Of a stretch of DNA of 39,642 nucleotides, positions 1-7,283 are shown in pieces. The notes below the pieces were generated by a model. That model was not told the origin of the DNA. It saw only the letters and a program-made list of their open reading frames with translations, and did not search any database. Both the position numbers and the translations under genes were made by a program. Every line of letters begins with the position of its first letter. Within the stretch, counting starts at the first letter, position 1. The DNA comes from Betaproteobacteria bacterium (GTDB lineage Bacteria > Pseudomonadota > Gammaproteobacteria > Burkholderiales > Casimicrobiaceae): contig JACPUX010000053.1 of assembly GCA_016192065.1 (NCBI GenBank), positions 1-39,642 of the forward strand, read 5' to 3'.

Positions 1-17
1 ACCTTGGTAGCATTCAT
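1..17 (-). CDS. Possible partial CDS running off the left edge
   Basis: An ATG on the minus strand at 17 is preceded by an AGGAGG-type ribosome binding site about 10 bases upstream (complement of 28-33). Only six codons (MNATKV) are inside the window, so the product cannot be identified. The region upstream of it (20-89) has an inverted repeat, GGGCTGAC against GTCAGCCC, and a small GTGTT/AACAC hairpin at 34-47. The strong ribosome binding site is the only real support. Confidence 0.3.
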
Positions 18-19
18 CT

Positions 20-89
20 GGGCTGACCCTCCTGTGTTATGCAACACGGATTCGACACCCGCATCATACCGCAGCGAGTTCGTCAGCCC
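20..89. repeat. Inverted repeat with inner hairpin in AT-richer edge
   Basis: GGGCTGAC at 20-27 is the exact complement of GTCAGCCC at 82-89. Inside lies GTGTT (34-38) and AACAC (43-47) around a 4-base loop. The structure would fold in the 5' leader of the partial gene at the left edge and would enclose its ribosome binding site, so it could affect its translation or be the end of a mobile element. Neither is proven. Confidence 0.35.
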
Positions 90-188
90 ACTTCTATCTC
101 TTTGGTTTATTGGTGCTATTGCTTAAGGTAGTGCCATTGGACCATGGCCCTTTTGACCCACGAATATCGACTCCCGACCCCGTTTACC

Positions 189-243
189 CCCATCGCGCAG
201 CGTCCAGCGACCGAAGGGAGCGAGGTTGAGCGCCGGGTTAGCC
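189..243 (-). other. Candidate half attC site (integron cassette recombination site)
   Basis: Read on the minus strand, GGCTAAC (243-237) starts six bases after the stop codon of the small secreted-protein gene. It is followed by CCGGC and GCTCAACC, then an imperfect CGCTCC/GGTCGC hairpin. This order (R'' box, 5-base spacer, L'' box, variable stem) is the layout of the first half of an attC site. A matching L' and R' half is not found further along, so the site would be truncated. The complementary heptamer GTTAGCC lies just upstream of the gene (742-736), as expected for the start of a cassette. The core box departs from the usual RYYYAAC at its second base. Confidence 0.4.
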
Positions 244-249
244 CGCATG

Positions 250-726
250 TCACTTACCTTTGACTACATCGATTGGTTTCGGCGGGAGGCGATATAGTTT
301 CAGCACCGCAGTTGCCTCTGAGAGCTGAAGAACTTTGAGGTTGGCTCTCTTTAACGATTCTTCGTCATTGAACATTGAGCGAAGCAACAGCAAGCGATAG
401 ACATCCATTCTCTCTTGCGGTGACTTACACCGCGAGGCGCAGAAAGATTTGTAGCCTTTCACCATCTCTTCCCAGAGAACCAAGTTTTCCTCGGGATTCA
501 AATCTCTCTTGTAGAGATCGACAGCTTTTTCATACGAGATGCCATCAATGATTTCAAAAGCGTCGGTCGTTACCTTGATGCGTTTGAGTAACGCTGGCGG
601 CAGTTCTTTGTGCCGATACTCACTCATCTGAATGTCTTTTGGATTCATGGTCACTGCCTGCTCGGCATTGCACGGTAGTGTGCCAGCCAAACAGACAAGG
701 AATGCGAGAACAGGAATGGGGCGCAT
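250..726 (-). CDS. Small exported protein of unknown function
   Basis: 158 residues. Residues 1-21 form a typical signal peptide: a basic start (MRP), a hydrophobic core (LAFLVCLAGTL) and a likely cleavage after CNA before EQ. The mature part is charged and mainly helical in appearance, with two cysteines close together (FCASRCKSP) and a leucine-rich stretch near the C-terminus. I do not recognise the family. Base composition is clearly more AT-rich than the flagellar genes, which suggests transfer. The gene sits between inverted GTTAGCC/GGCTAAC heptamers (736-742 and 237-243), and the stop codon lies six bases before the second one, the arrangement of an integron gene cassette. Likely periplasmic or secreted. 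Confidence 0.7.
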   Translation of the reverse strand: MRPIPVLAFLVCLAGTLPCNAEQAVTMNPKDIQMSEYRHKELPPALLKRIKVTTDAFEIIDGISYEKAVDLYKRDLNPEENLVLWEEMVKGYKSFCASRCKSPQERMDVYRLLLLRSMFNDEESLKRANLKVLQLSEATAVLKLYRLPPKPIDVVKGK

Positions 727-735
727 GATTTTGAA

Positions 736-742
736 GGCTAAC
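736..742 (-). other. Candidate cassette start (GTTAGCC core site)
   Basis: On the minus strand GTTAGCC lies ten bases before the ATG of the small secreted-protein gene. In integron cassettes the first bases (TTRRRY) are complementary to the R'' box of the same cassette, and here TTAGCC is complementary to the GGCTAA at 243-238. Seven bases can match by chance, so this only carries weight together with the half attC. Confidence 0.35.
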
Positions 743-748
743 CTCTAA

Positions 749-1376
749 ATGGGGCGCCGAAAAGACGAAAAAAAAACCGTCATGGCTGGATTCGACGGGC
801 CACTATCACCAATAGAATCAACGTTCCATCCGGTTTTAGTACGTCCTAATGAAAAACAGAAAACCACCCTTCCCTGCCCTCCCAATTTCTTGATTCGTTT
901 GCCTCACCCGCGCCGCTGCGTCGGCACGCCCGCTCCCGGCGAGGTGATTGCCGCACATGATGCGCCAATCGTCCTCACCGCTCAAGCGGTCTTGCAGCCC
1001 AAGCCCGGCCGGCCCTGGACGCCGCTCGGGGTTTTCCCGGAGCCCCTTCCACGATGCGATTAGGCGGCCACGCCCTGGAAGCCTGGCGGCGCTTTACGCC
1101 GCTGTCCGACTGGCGGGTCGCGCCACGCGCGGGCTTGGCGTGCGGGCGTGCATTGCTGGTTCTTACGCGCGAGGCGCGGGGCCCCGCCCGAGGACGTGAT
1201 TTGCGGCGTCAGCGCCGCGAGGCTTTCAGGGCGCGGGCGCGGGCCTGGTTGGCAACACTACAAAGACGCCTTTGCCGTAAGCCGTAAGCCGAAGGGCGCG
1301 AGCCGCAATTCGCAGGCAGTCTCCCCATCGAACGCAACTGCCCGCCGCGTAAACAACCACCCGCCGCAGCGCCGCG
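749..1376. other. Gap with no convincing gene; composition boundary near 890
   Basis: About 630 bases. The first ~140 are AT-rich with an A-run at 768-776 and continue the accessory segment. From about 890 the sequence becomes strongly GC-rich like the rest of the window. Several short open frames overlap here on both strands but none has a ribosome binding site together with a recognisable motif. A short tandem repeat of GTAAGCC occurs near 1275-1290. I see no RNA gene. Confidence 0.5.
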
Positions 1377-2168
1377 CTACGCCTGCACTTTCCCCCGCCC
1401 CAAGCCCAATATGCGATAGCAATAAAGCCGCGTCTGCCGACGGTCGTCGACGTCGATGACGGCTTCGGGTTCGGCGCCGGGGGCCATGAAGCTGTTGCTC
1501 ACCAGCAACGCGCCCTCGCTCATGCATTTCCTGGCGTGGGCGATCAGCCGCGGCATGGGCTCGGGCGAAAGGAAGGCGTACACCAGCGCATAAGGAGCGA
1601 GATTCTCGCGCCAGAAATCGCCACGGCGAATGCTGAGATTGGGCAGGCCGCGCGAGGCCAGCGCGGCCCAGGCCCAGGTGAGCGGCGCGTGCTCGATGCC
1701 CACGAACCGGCAATCGGGTCGGGCGCGCGCCAGGTGGCGCAAGAGACCGCCGTCGCCGCAACCAAGATCGATGATTCTGGCGGACTCCGGCGGCAACAAC
1801 CGCAACAGCGCCTCGGCGGTGAGCCGGTTGGAGAGGAACAGCGGCACGCGACTCACATCGGTGCGCCAAAAAATCGCCAGCATGAGTATGAAAGCAATGA
1901 GATACCACACCGGGTCGATGGGTAGTTGCAGCGCGCCGTAGATGGCGACGGGGAAGAGCGCGTGAATCAGCCACCACCAGCGCGGCGCTTGCACGGCCGC
2001 GCTGACCGCGGCGGCCAGCAGACCTTGCGCGCAGACCAGCAGGAAGGGCGCTTCCAGGGCTTGCGGCCAGAAGGTGGTGGCAAGGAACAGAAACGCCGCG
2101 GCGACGCCTTGGGCGGTGACTGCCGCCACCAGCGGAGGGGTCTGTTTCTTCATTTCCTCATCATCCAT
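1377..2168 (-). CDS. Membrane-anchored class I SAM-dependent methyltransferase
   Basis: 263 residues from ATG at 2168, chosen because GGAGGAG lies six bases upstream; the frame is open further but those codons look non-coding. Residues ~12-110 hold three to four hydrophobic segments (QGVAAAFLFLATTFW, APFLLVCAQGLLAAA, LIHALFPVAIYGAL, WYLIAFILMLAIFW). The cytosolic half has the SAM-binding motif I, IIDLGCGDGGLLRHLA, followed by the acidic FVGIEHAP at the end of strand 2 that should bind the SAM ribose. The substrate is unknown. It is transcribed in the same direction as the flagellar operon but lies beyond motD, about 460 bases downstream of it, so any link to motility is only positional. Confidence 0.75.
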   Translation of the reverse strand: MDDEEMKKQTPPLVAAVTAQGVAAAFLFLATTFWPQALEAPFLLVCAQGLLAAAVSAAVQAPRWWWLIHALFPVAIYGALQLPIDPVWYLIAFILMLAIFWRTDVSRVPLFLSNRLTAEALLRLLPPESARIIDLGCGDGGLLRHLARARPDCRFVGIEHAPLTWAWAALASRGLPNLSIRRGDFWRENLAPYALVYAFLSPEPMPRLIAHARKCMSEGALLVSNSFMAPGAEPEAVIDVDDRRQTRLYCYRILGLGRGKVQA

Positions 2169-2631
2169 GGGCGGCTCCTCCGTGGGCAAGACGCCGGCTG
2201 CCGGGCAAGGTTCGGCAAAACTCACGCGCGGCGCGATTCGCCGGCGGCGCGTGGCGGGTGGCGGGCATTGCGCAGGTGCGCCCCGCGGACTCAAGCTCTT
2301 GATCAGCGCCATGACCATCACCTCCTAAGCCGGACAAGCCGGAACCAAAGAGGATCGCACGCTGGCAGCAAACGGCGAACAAACCCTCGTACCAACAAGG
2401 GGAGAAGCCCCTTGTATATCCCCCGCCAGGAACAAGGGGGCGCGCCCCCTTGTACATCCCCAAAAATCATCTCTTCGACTCATTTCTTCTCCACGAATGT
2501 GAAGACTTGAGGCCTTAGTGACCAATCGGGGACGACCCTTGCGGGGGCATAGTTTACCCCCACCTCTGACCTCGCCGATCGATGGCGATGACTGGTCTTG
2601 GAACGATGAGTGGGGCGCGAGGCCATGAGAC
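2169..2631. other. Intergenic region with several dyads
   Basis: About 460 bases with no supported gene. It holds two related palindromes (2395-2415 and 2432-2453), a GGGGG/CCCCC hairpin (2543-2561) and a 15-base dyad CCATGAG-A-CTCATGG at 2623-2637 that covers the motD stop codon. No T-run follows any of them on the minus strand, so none is a clear intrinsic terminator. The region may hold the 3' end of the long flhB-motD transcript and the promoter of the methyltransferase gene, but I see no convincing -35/-10 pair. Confidence 0.5.
2395..2453. repeat. Pair of related palindromes (ACAAGGGG...CCCCTTGT)
   Basis: Copy 1 (2395-2415) has arms ACAAGGGG and CCCCTTGT around a 5-base loop. Copy 2 (2432-2453) is a perfect 22-base palindrome with arms ACAAGGGGGCG and CGCCCCCTTGT. 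Each is followed by the same short tail (AYATCCC). Two copies of the same dyad in 60 bases suggest a tandem operator, a paired mRNA structure or a small dispersed repeat. Confidence 0.6.
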
Positions 2632-3435
2632 TCATGGTTCCAGGCGCTTGGGATTGAGGGTGAGCGTCAGCCCGTCTTTATCTTCAGACTTGGCGGCCAT
2701 CAGGATCACCGTCACGCGGCGATTGCTGGCGCGGCCCTGGGCCGAGGTGTTGCCTTCGATCGGCTGGTGTTCGGCGTAGCCCACGGCGGCGAGCCTTGCG
2801 GCGGGCACGCCTTCGCCGATGAACATGCGCACCACGCTGGCGGCCCGGGCGCTGGAGAGTTCCCAGTTGGAAGGGTAGGCCACGGTGCTGATCGGTACAT
2901 TGTCGGTGTGGCCCTCGACTTGAATGCGGTTCGGTACCTTGGCGAGCACCCTTGCGGCGGCGCGCAGCGCGGGCACCGCGGCCGGTTGCAAATCAGCCTG
3001 GCCGATATCGAACAAGGCGCTGGCACTGATGTCCACACTGATGCCGCGCTCGGTTTGCTGCACCTTGGCAAGGCCCCGCGCCACCATGGGGTTCAGCGCC
3101 TCGAGCAATTCCTTGCCGACGATTTCGTTGGTCGTAGGCTCGGGCGCGGGCAGCGCACTGGGTTCCGGCGGCTCCGGCGCGGGCGGCTCCGGCGCGGATG
3201 TCGCCGGCGGCGTTGCCATGACGGGCGTGCCGCGTGGCGGCGCGGTGAGGTGAATCTGCTGCGTGAAAGCGGTGGAGAGCGACTCCGACAACACCCGGTA
3301 CTTGCCTTCGTTCACTTGCGAAATCGCGTACATCACCACGAAGAACGCGAACAATAGGGTGATGAAATCGGCGTAGGACACCAGCCAGCGATCGGGCTTT
3401 TCGTCGTCTTCAACCGAGGGGTGGCGACGGCGCAT
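2632..3435 (-). CDS. motD: Flagellar stator protein MotD (MotB family)
   Basis: 267 residues. The peptidoglycan-anchored half of a second stator. Residues ~15-40 form the single membrane helix with the proton-binding aspartate (D23 in SYADFITLLFAFFVVMYAIS). Residues ~70-105 are a proline/glutamate-rich linker. The OmpA-like peptidoglycan-binding domain follows (IQVEGHTDNVPIS, NWELSSARAASVVR, and ASNRRVTVILM at the end). The start ATG directly follows the TAG of motC, so the two are translated as a pair. The shorter linker and the position after fliA match the MotD type rather than MotB, which is encoded separately in this window. Confidence 0.9.
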   Translation of the reverse strand: MRRRHPSVEDDEKPDRWLVSYADFITLLFAFFVVMYAISQVNEGKYRVLSESLSTAFTQQIHLTAPPRGTPVMATPPATSAPEPPAPEPPEPSALPAPEPTTNEIVGKELLEALNPMVARGLAKVQQTERGISVDISASALFDIGQADLQPAAVPALRAAARVLAKVPNRIQVEGHTDNVPISTVAYPSNWELSSARAASVVRMFIGEGVPAARLAAVGYAEHQPIEGNTSAQGRASNRRVTVILMAAKSEDKDGLTLTLNPKRLEP

Positions 3436-4227
3436 CTACTTCTTGGCCTTGGCCGCGGGCCTGGCGCCCTTGGGCGCGGGCGGCGGCGGCAAATAGCCCG
3501 AGAGGCGCGATTCGATCAGCCGCGGGTTCTCGCCGTGGCCGATGCCGCACAGGCCGTCGATGATCATCTCCTTCACCGCCACCTGCCCCGCCACCAGCCC
3601 CTTGAGCTTGCCGGCGATGGGCAGGAACACCAGGTTGGCCAGGCCCACGCCATAGATCGTGGCCACGAACGCCACGGCGATGCCGGCGCCGAGCTTGCCC
3701 GGGTCCGACAGATGCTCCATGACATGAATGAGCCCCAACACCGCGCCGATGATGCCGATGGTCGGCGAATAACCGCCGGCGGCCTCCCACACGCGCGCGG
3801 CGGCGCGATGCCGGGCCTCGAAGGCGGCGATCTCCACTCCCAGTGCACCGCGCAATTGATCGGGCGGCACCCCGTCGGCCAGGAGTTGCAGGCCTTTCTT
3901 GATGAAGGGATCCTTGGCGGTGTAGGCGTGGTTCTCCAGCGCGAGCGTGCCCTCGCGCCGCGACACCTGACTCCACATGCCGATCTGGCGGATCGTTTCC
4001 AGACCCGGCCCCGGGGGGGGCTTCACCACCCAGCGGGCGAGACGCAGCGCGTCCTTGAACACCGGCAGGGGGCTCTGCACCATCACCGCGCCAGCGGTGC
4101 CGCCCAGCACGATCACCAAGGCGGCCAATTGCACCAGCGAAGCCAGATTGCCGCCTTCGAGCACCTGCCCGCCGACGATCGCGGCCACGCCCACGGCCAG
4201 CCCCAAAACAGTGATGTAATCGGTCAC
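3436..4227 (-). CDS. motC: Flagellar stator protein MotC (MotA family)
   Basis: 263 residues from a GTG at 4227 with GGAGG about eight bases upstream. Four membrane helices are visible: ~5-25, ~32-52, and a pair at ~150-205 (YSPTIGIIGAVLGLIHVM and GIAVAFVATIYGVGLANLVFLPIAGKL), separated by the large cytoplasmic loop that contacts the FliG rotor. The conserved prolines of the MotA fold lie in the last two helices. It forms the ion channel with MotD. It follows fliA by 25 bases in the flhB-motD operon. Having MotCD and MotAB together is known in Pseudomonas, where MotCD serves swarming or high load; here that role is inferred. Confidence 0.9.
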   Translation of the reverse strand: MTDYITVLGLAVGVAAIVGGQVLEGGNLASLVQLAALVIVLGGTAGAVMVQSPLPVFKDALRLARWVVKPPPGPGLETIRQIGMWSQVSRREGTLALENHAYTAKDPFIKKGLQLLADGVPPDQLRGALGVEIAAFEARHRAAARVWEAAGGYSPTIGIIGAVLGLIHVMEHLSDPGKLGAGIAVAFVATIYGVGLANLVFLPIAGKLKGLVAGQVAVKEMIIDGLCGIGHGENPRLIESRLSGYLPPPPAPKGARPAAKAKK

Positions 4228-4252
4228 GAAGGGTCCTCCCGGCCCGGGCGCC

Positions 4253-5014
4253 TCAGGCGGTGACGTGCTTGTTCTTGGCGCGGGTGAGCGGTCCGTGCTC
4301 GGGAGCCCAAGGCTTGAGCTTCGCGCGCAGGCGCGCTACCGCCTGACTGTGCAACTGGCACACCCGCGATTCGGAAACCCCCAGCACCTCGCCGATTTCG
4401 CGCAGGTTCAATTCCTGCTCGTAGTAGAGGCCCATCACCAGCTTCTCACGTTCCGGCAAGACGTCGATGGCCTCGATCAGTGCCGCGCGCACACGTTCGT
4501 CTTCCAGGAACTCCAGGGGGTTGGGGTGGGTGTCCGGGCAATGCCGATCGAGAAAATTCTCGTCGTCGCTGTCGCTGAAATCTTCGAAATAGACGATTTG
4601 ATAGCCGCGCGCTTCCTGCAGTGTGGTCTGGTAGTCGGGCAGGCTCATGCCCAAGGCGTCGGCGAGCTCCTTTTCGTTGGGCTGACGGCCGTTCCTTTGT
4701 TCGAGCTGGCTGATCATCGCCTCGATGCGCCGCATGTCGCGCCGCAAGCCTCGCGGCAGCCAGTCATTCTGCCGCAGTTCGTCGAGCATGGCGCCGCGGA
4801 TGCGCTGAATGGCGTAGGTTTCGAACTCCGCGCCCTGCGACACCTGGTAGCGGCGCACCGCATCCAGCAAGCCGATCATGCCGGCCTGGATGATGTCGCC
4901 CACGTCCACCGAGGCGGGCAGCCGCACCATCATGTGGTGGGCGATGCGCTTGACCAGCGGCGCATAACGCTGAATGTAGGTATCGGTATCGACCTGGCCT
5001 TTAGCCGTGTACAT
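4253..5014 (-). CDS. fliA: RNA polymerase sigma factor FliA (sigma-28)
   Basis: 253 residues, usual length for the family. It directs RNA polymerase to late flagellar and chemotaxis promoters and is normally held by the anti-sigma factor FlgM until the hook is complete. Visible regions: sigma-2 at ~15-90 (VKRIAHHMMVRLPASVDVGDIIQAG split by the -10 recognition part FETYAIQRIRGAMLDELR), sigma-3 around ~95-150, and the sigma-4 helix-turn-helix at ~190-240 (LNLREIGEVLGVSESRVCQL). A strong GAGGAGG ribosome binding site precedes the ATG, and flhG ends 12 bases upstream. flgM is not in this window. Candidate FliA promoters are annotated in front of at least seven genes here. Confidence 0.96.
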   Translation of the reverse strand: MYTAKGQVDTDTYIQRYAPLVKRIAHHMMVRLPASVDVGDIIQAGMIGLLDAVRRYQVSQGAEFETYAIQRIRGAMLDELRQNDWLPRGLRRDMRRIEAMISQLEQRNGRQPNEKELADALGMSLPDYQTTLQEARGYQIVYFEDFSDSDDENFLDRHCPDTHPNPLEFLEDERVRAALIEAIDVLPEREKLVMGLYYEQELNLREIGEVLGVSESRVCQLHSQAVARLRAKLKPWAPEHGPLTRAKNKHVTA

Positions 5015-5026
5015 GGTTCGTCCTCC

Positions 5027-5899
5027 TCATGCCGCAAGCGCCGTGCGGCTGGCATGCATCAGCCGCTCAAAGAGCACGGCCATGGCGCCCTCTGGCGCTT
5101 CGACCACGCCACCGCCCAAGAGTTGGTTGGCCAGTTGCCGATAGCGCTTGGCCGATGCCGCGGCGGGATTGGCCAGCACCACTGGCCGCCCGGCGGCGCG
5201 CGCTTTCGCCAGCCGCTCGTCGCGGGGCACCGAGCCAAAATACTCCAGGGTGACGGCAAGGTACCGCCGGGATACGCGTGCAAGATTGTCAAAAATGCCG
5301 CGCGCACTGCTTTCCTCATCGACACAATTGACCAGAATGCGGAAATGCCTTTGCGCCGTGGTGCGGTTGATGGCCTTGATCAGCGCATAGCCATCGGTGA
5401 TCGCGGCGCGGCTGCCGTTGACCACGACCAGCCAATCCTCGGCCGCCAGCGAGAGCGAATCGCAGGTCTCCATCTGCGCCACAGCGGTGTCCACCAGCAC
5501 GGTGTCCAGCGGCAGGCGCAGCTTGGCGAACTCGTTCATCAAGCTGTGCTGGCGGGCGCTGCTCGCCGCGGTGAGGGCGCGCATGCCGCGCGGCGCGGGC
5601 AGCAGCGCGACGCCGTGAGTCCCGCGCAAGACCGCGCTTTCGAGCCGCGCGCGGCCGGCGACCACGTCAGCCAGATCCCAACGCGGCTGCCGCACCGGGC
5701 CTTGGCCACGAGAAGGATCGGGGTTCTCGTCCACCACCAGTACCTGGCGCCCGGCCTCGGCCAGCGCGGCGGCGAGGTTCTGCACGGCGCTGCTCTTGCC
5801 CACGCCCGGGCAGCCCGACGCGACCGCGATCACCTTGAGGCCTTCGCCCCGGAACAGCCGCCGCAAGCCCGCGGCCTGGTCGCAATCGCGTTCAGCCAA
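5027..5899 (-). CDS. flhG: MinD-like flagellar number regulator FlhG (FleN), degenerate Walker A
   Basis: 290 residues from a TTG at 5899; AAGGAG sits six bases upstream, and the start overlaps the flhF stop by eight bases. FlhG normally limits flagellar number by stimulating FlhF GTPase. The N-terminal FlhF-activating helix is present (DQAAGLRRLF, residues 7-16). The deviant Walker A box reads SGCPGVGKSS (residues 28-37). It keeps the P-loop lysine (K35) but lacks the signature lysine of KGGxGK, which in MinD proteins reaches across the dimer. The second motif reads VVDENPD where MinD has a DADxG-like stretch. ATP hydrolysis or dimerisation may therefore be altered. No C-terminal amphipathic membrane helix is obvious. 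Confidence 0.9.
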   Translation of the reverse strand: MAERDCDQAAGLRRLFRGEGLKVIAVASGCPGVGKSSAVQNLAAALAEAGRQVLVVDENPDPSRGQGPVRQPRWDLADVVAGRARLESAVLRGTHGVALLPAPRGMRALTAASSARQHSLMNEFAKLRLPLDTVLVDTAVAQMETCDSLSLAAEDWLVVVNGSRAAITDGYALIKAINRTTAQRHFRILVNCVDEESSARGIFDNLARVSRRYLAVTLEYFGSVPRDERLAKARAAGRPVVLANPAAASAKRYRQLANQLLGGGVVEAPEGAMAVLFERLMHASRTALAA

Positions 5900-7283
5900 G
5901 GCTGGCTCCTTCGAGTTCCAGGTTCAGCGCGCCGCGCTGCCCTGGGCGCGCCAGCGCCATGCCCATTTCGCCGTCGGTGAGGGCGAACGGCGAAGGCGCC
6001 CTGGGCACCTGGCGGAAGACGCGGTGAATGAGATAGTGCCGATTGCCCGGATGCAGGTCTTCGGGCACCCGCTGGCCGGTGGCGATGTATTGAAGCGCGA
6101 GCTGATGGCGGATGGCGGCGTCGAGCGCGGTCCCGAGGCTCACCGCTTCGTCGGTCTTGGTGATGATGCAGCCGGCGAGGCCACTGGCGCGATAGACGTT
6201 GATCACTTCTTCCAGGGTCTCGGCGTTGCTGGTGGCGTTGAGCAGGAGCACGCGCCGCACTGGCGTGCCGGGGTGGGTGAGGAGTGCCACCTGTTCGGCC
6301 ACCGCTTGGTCACGCTGGCTCATGCCCACGGTGTCGATCAGCACCAGATGTTTGTGCGCCAGGTCGGACAAGGCGCCGTTCAAGTCTTCGAGGTCTTTCA
6401 CGCCATGCACTGGAATGCCCAGAAGTTTGCCGTAAATGCGCAACTGCTCGTGCCCGCCGATGCGGTAGCCGTCGGTGGTGAGCAAGGCCACGCGCTCGGC
6501 GCCGAAGCGCACCACGGCGCGCGCCGCGATCTTGGCGGTGGTGGTGGTCTTGCCCACGCCGGTGGGGCCGATCAAGGCATAGACGCCACCCTGGTTGACC
6601 ATGGCCTCTTCGGTGTCGGGAGTGAGGAGGTTGCGCGTGAGCGCCGCCATCAACCACTTGGCGGCGGCGTCGTTGCCCAGCCCGTTGGGCAGGTGGTCCA
6701 AGAGATGCCGCGCCAGCGCGGGCGAGAATCCGGCCGCCAGCATTTGACGCAAGAGCCGCGCGGCCGCGGGCTCGCGACGTTGCAGCTCACCCCAGGCAAA
6801 ACCCGCCATCTGCTCTTCGACCATGCCGCGCAGAATGCGGATTTCCGCGGCGAGCTGGCGCTCGGGGCCGCTGGGAGCGGCGTCACCGGCGCGCGGCCCG
6901 CGGCCGACGGAGGCGCCCGCAAGCGCTGTGGCGCTCGCTGTCGACGCGGACGGGGCCTCGCTGGCGGATGCCGCGGCGGGGTCGGCGGCGCGCGCGGCGC
7001 GATGTTCGCGCCGACGGAACACTTCCGCGGCGGGTTTAGTGTGGTCCGGCGTGGCCGCGGCAGAAGCGGACGGTTCGTCCTCGGTGCCGCACCCCTCGGT
7101 CAGGCCGGGCAGGGATTGCACCACGTCGGCGAGGCCGGAGATCTCTTCCCCCGAGAGTGCGAGGATTTCCACCCCGCCTTCCACCGCGCGGTTGGACAAG
7201 AGTACCGCGTCGGGCCCCAGTCTTTCGCGGATAACGCGCAGCGCGTCGCGGGACGATTTGGCGAAAAACTTCTTGACGTTCAT
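5892..7283 (-). CDS. flhF: Flagellar biosynthesis GTPase FlhF
   Basis: 463 residues. An SRP-type GTPase that places the flagellum, usually at the cell pole. Residues 1-60 are the basic B domain, then comes a long Ala/Ser-rich linker (~70-140). The N domain follows at ~143-225 and the G domain at ~233-430, with Walker A GPTGVGKTT (239-247), DTVGM (317-321) and the guanine-binding TKTDE (375-379). The start has GGAGG upstream and the ATGA overlaps the flhA stop by four bases. Together with flhG it suggests polar or low-number flagella, even though flhDC is the regulator here. Confidence 0.95.
   Translation of the reverse strand: MNVKKFFAKSSRDALRVIRERLGPDAVLLSNRAVEGGVEILALSGEEISGLADVVQSLPGLTEGCGTEDEPSASAAATPDHTKPAAEVFRRREHRAARAADPAAASASEAPSASTASATALAGASVGRGPRAGDAAPSGPERQLAAEIRILRGMVEEQMAGFAWGELQRREPAAARLLRQMLAAGFSPALARHLLDHLPNGLGNDAAAKWLMAALTRNLLTPDTEEAMVNQGGVYALIGPTGVGKTTTTAKIAARAVVRFGAERVALLTTDGYRIGGHEQLRIYGKLLGIPVHGVKDLEDLNGALSDLAHKHLVLIDTVGMSQRDQAVAEQVALLTHPGTPVRRVLLLNATSNAETLEEVINVYRASGLAGCIITKTDEAVSLGTALDAAIRHQLALQYIATGQRVPEDLHPGNRHYLIHRVFRQVPRAPSPFALTDGEMGMALARPGQRGALNLELEGASLG

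Noticed and set aside
1..200. Left edge as a group II intron or insertion sequence end
   Set aside because: Hairpins exist, but no domain V-like sequence, no target duplication and no transposase codons can be read from so short a stretch.
749..1287. Several overlapping short frames after the accessory gene
   Set aside because: They overlap each other, have no ribosome binding site and no recognisable motif.
4265..5980. Long plus-strand open frame opposite fliA and flhG
   Set aside because: It is antisense to well-supported genes, rich in His/Gln/Arg as expected for GC-rich shadow frames, and has no motif.
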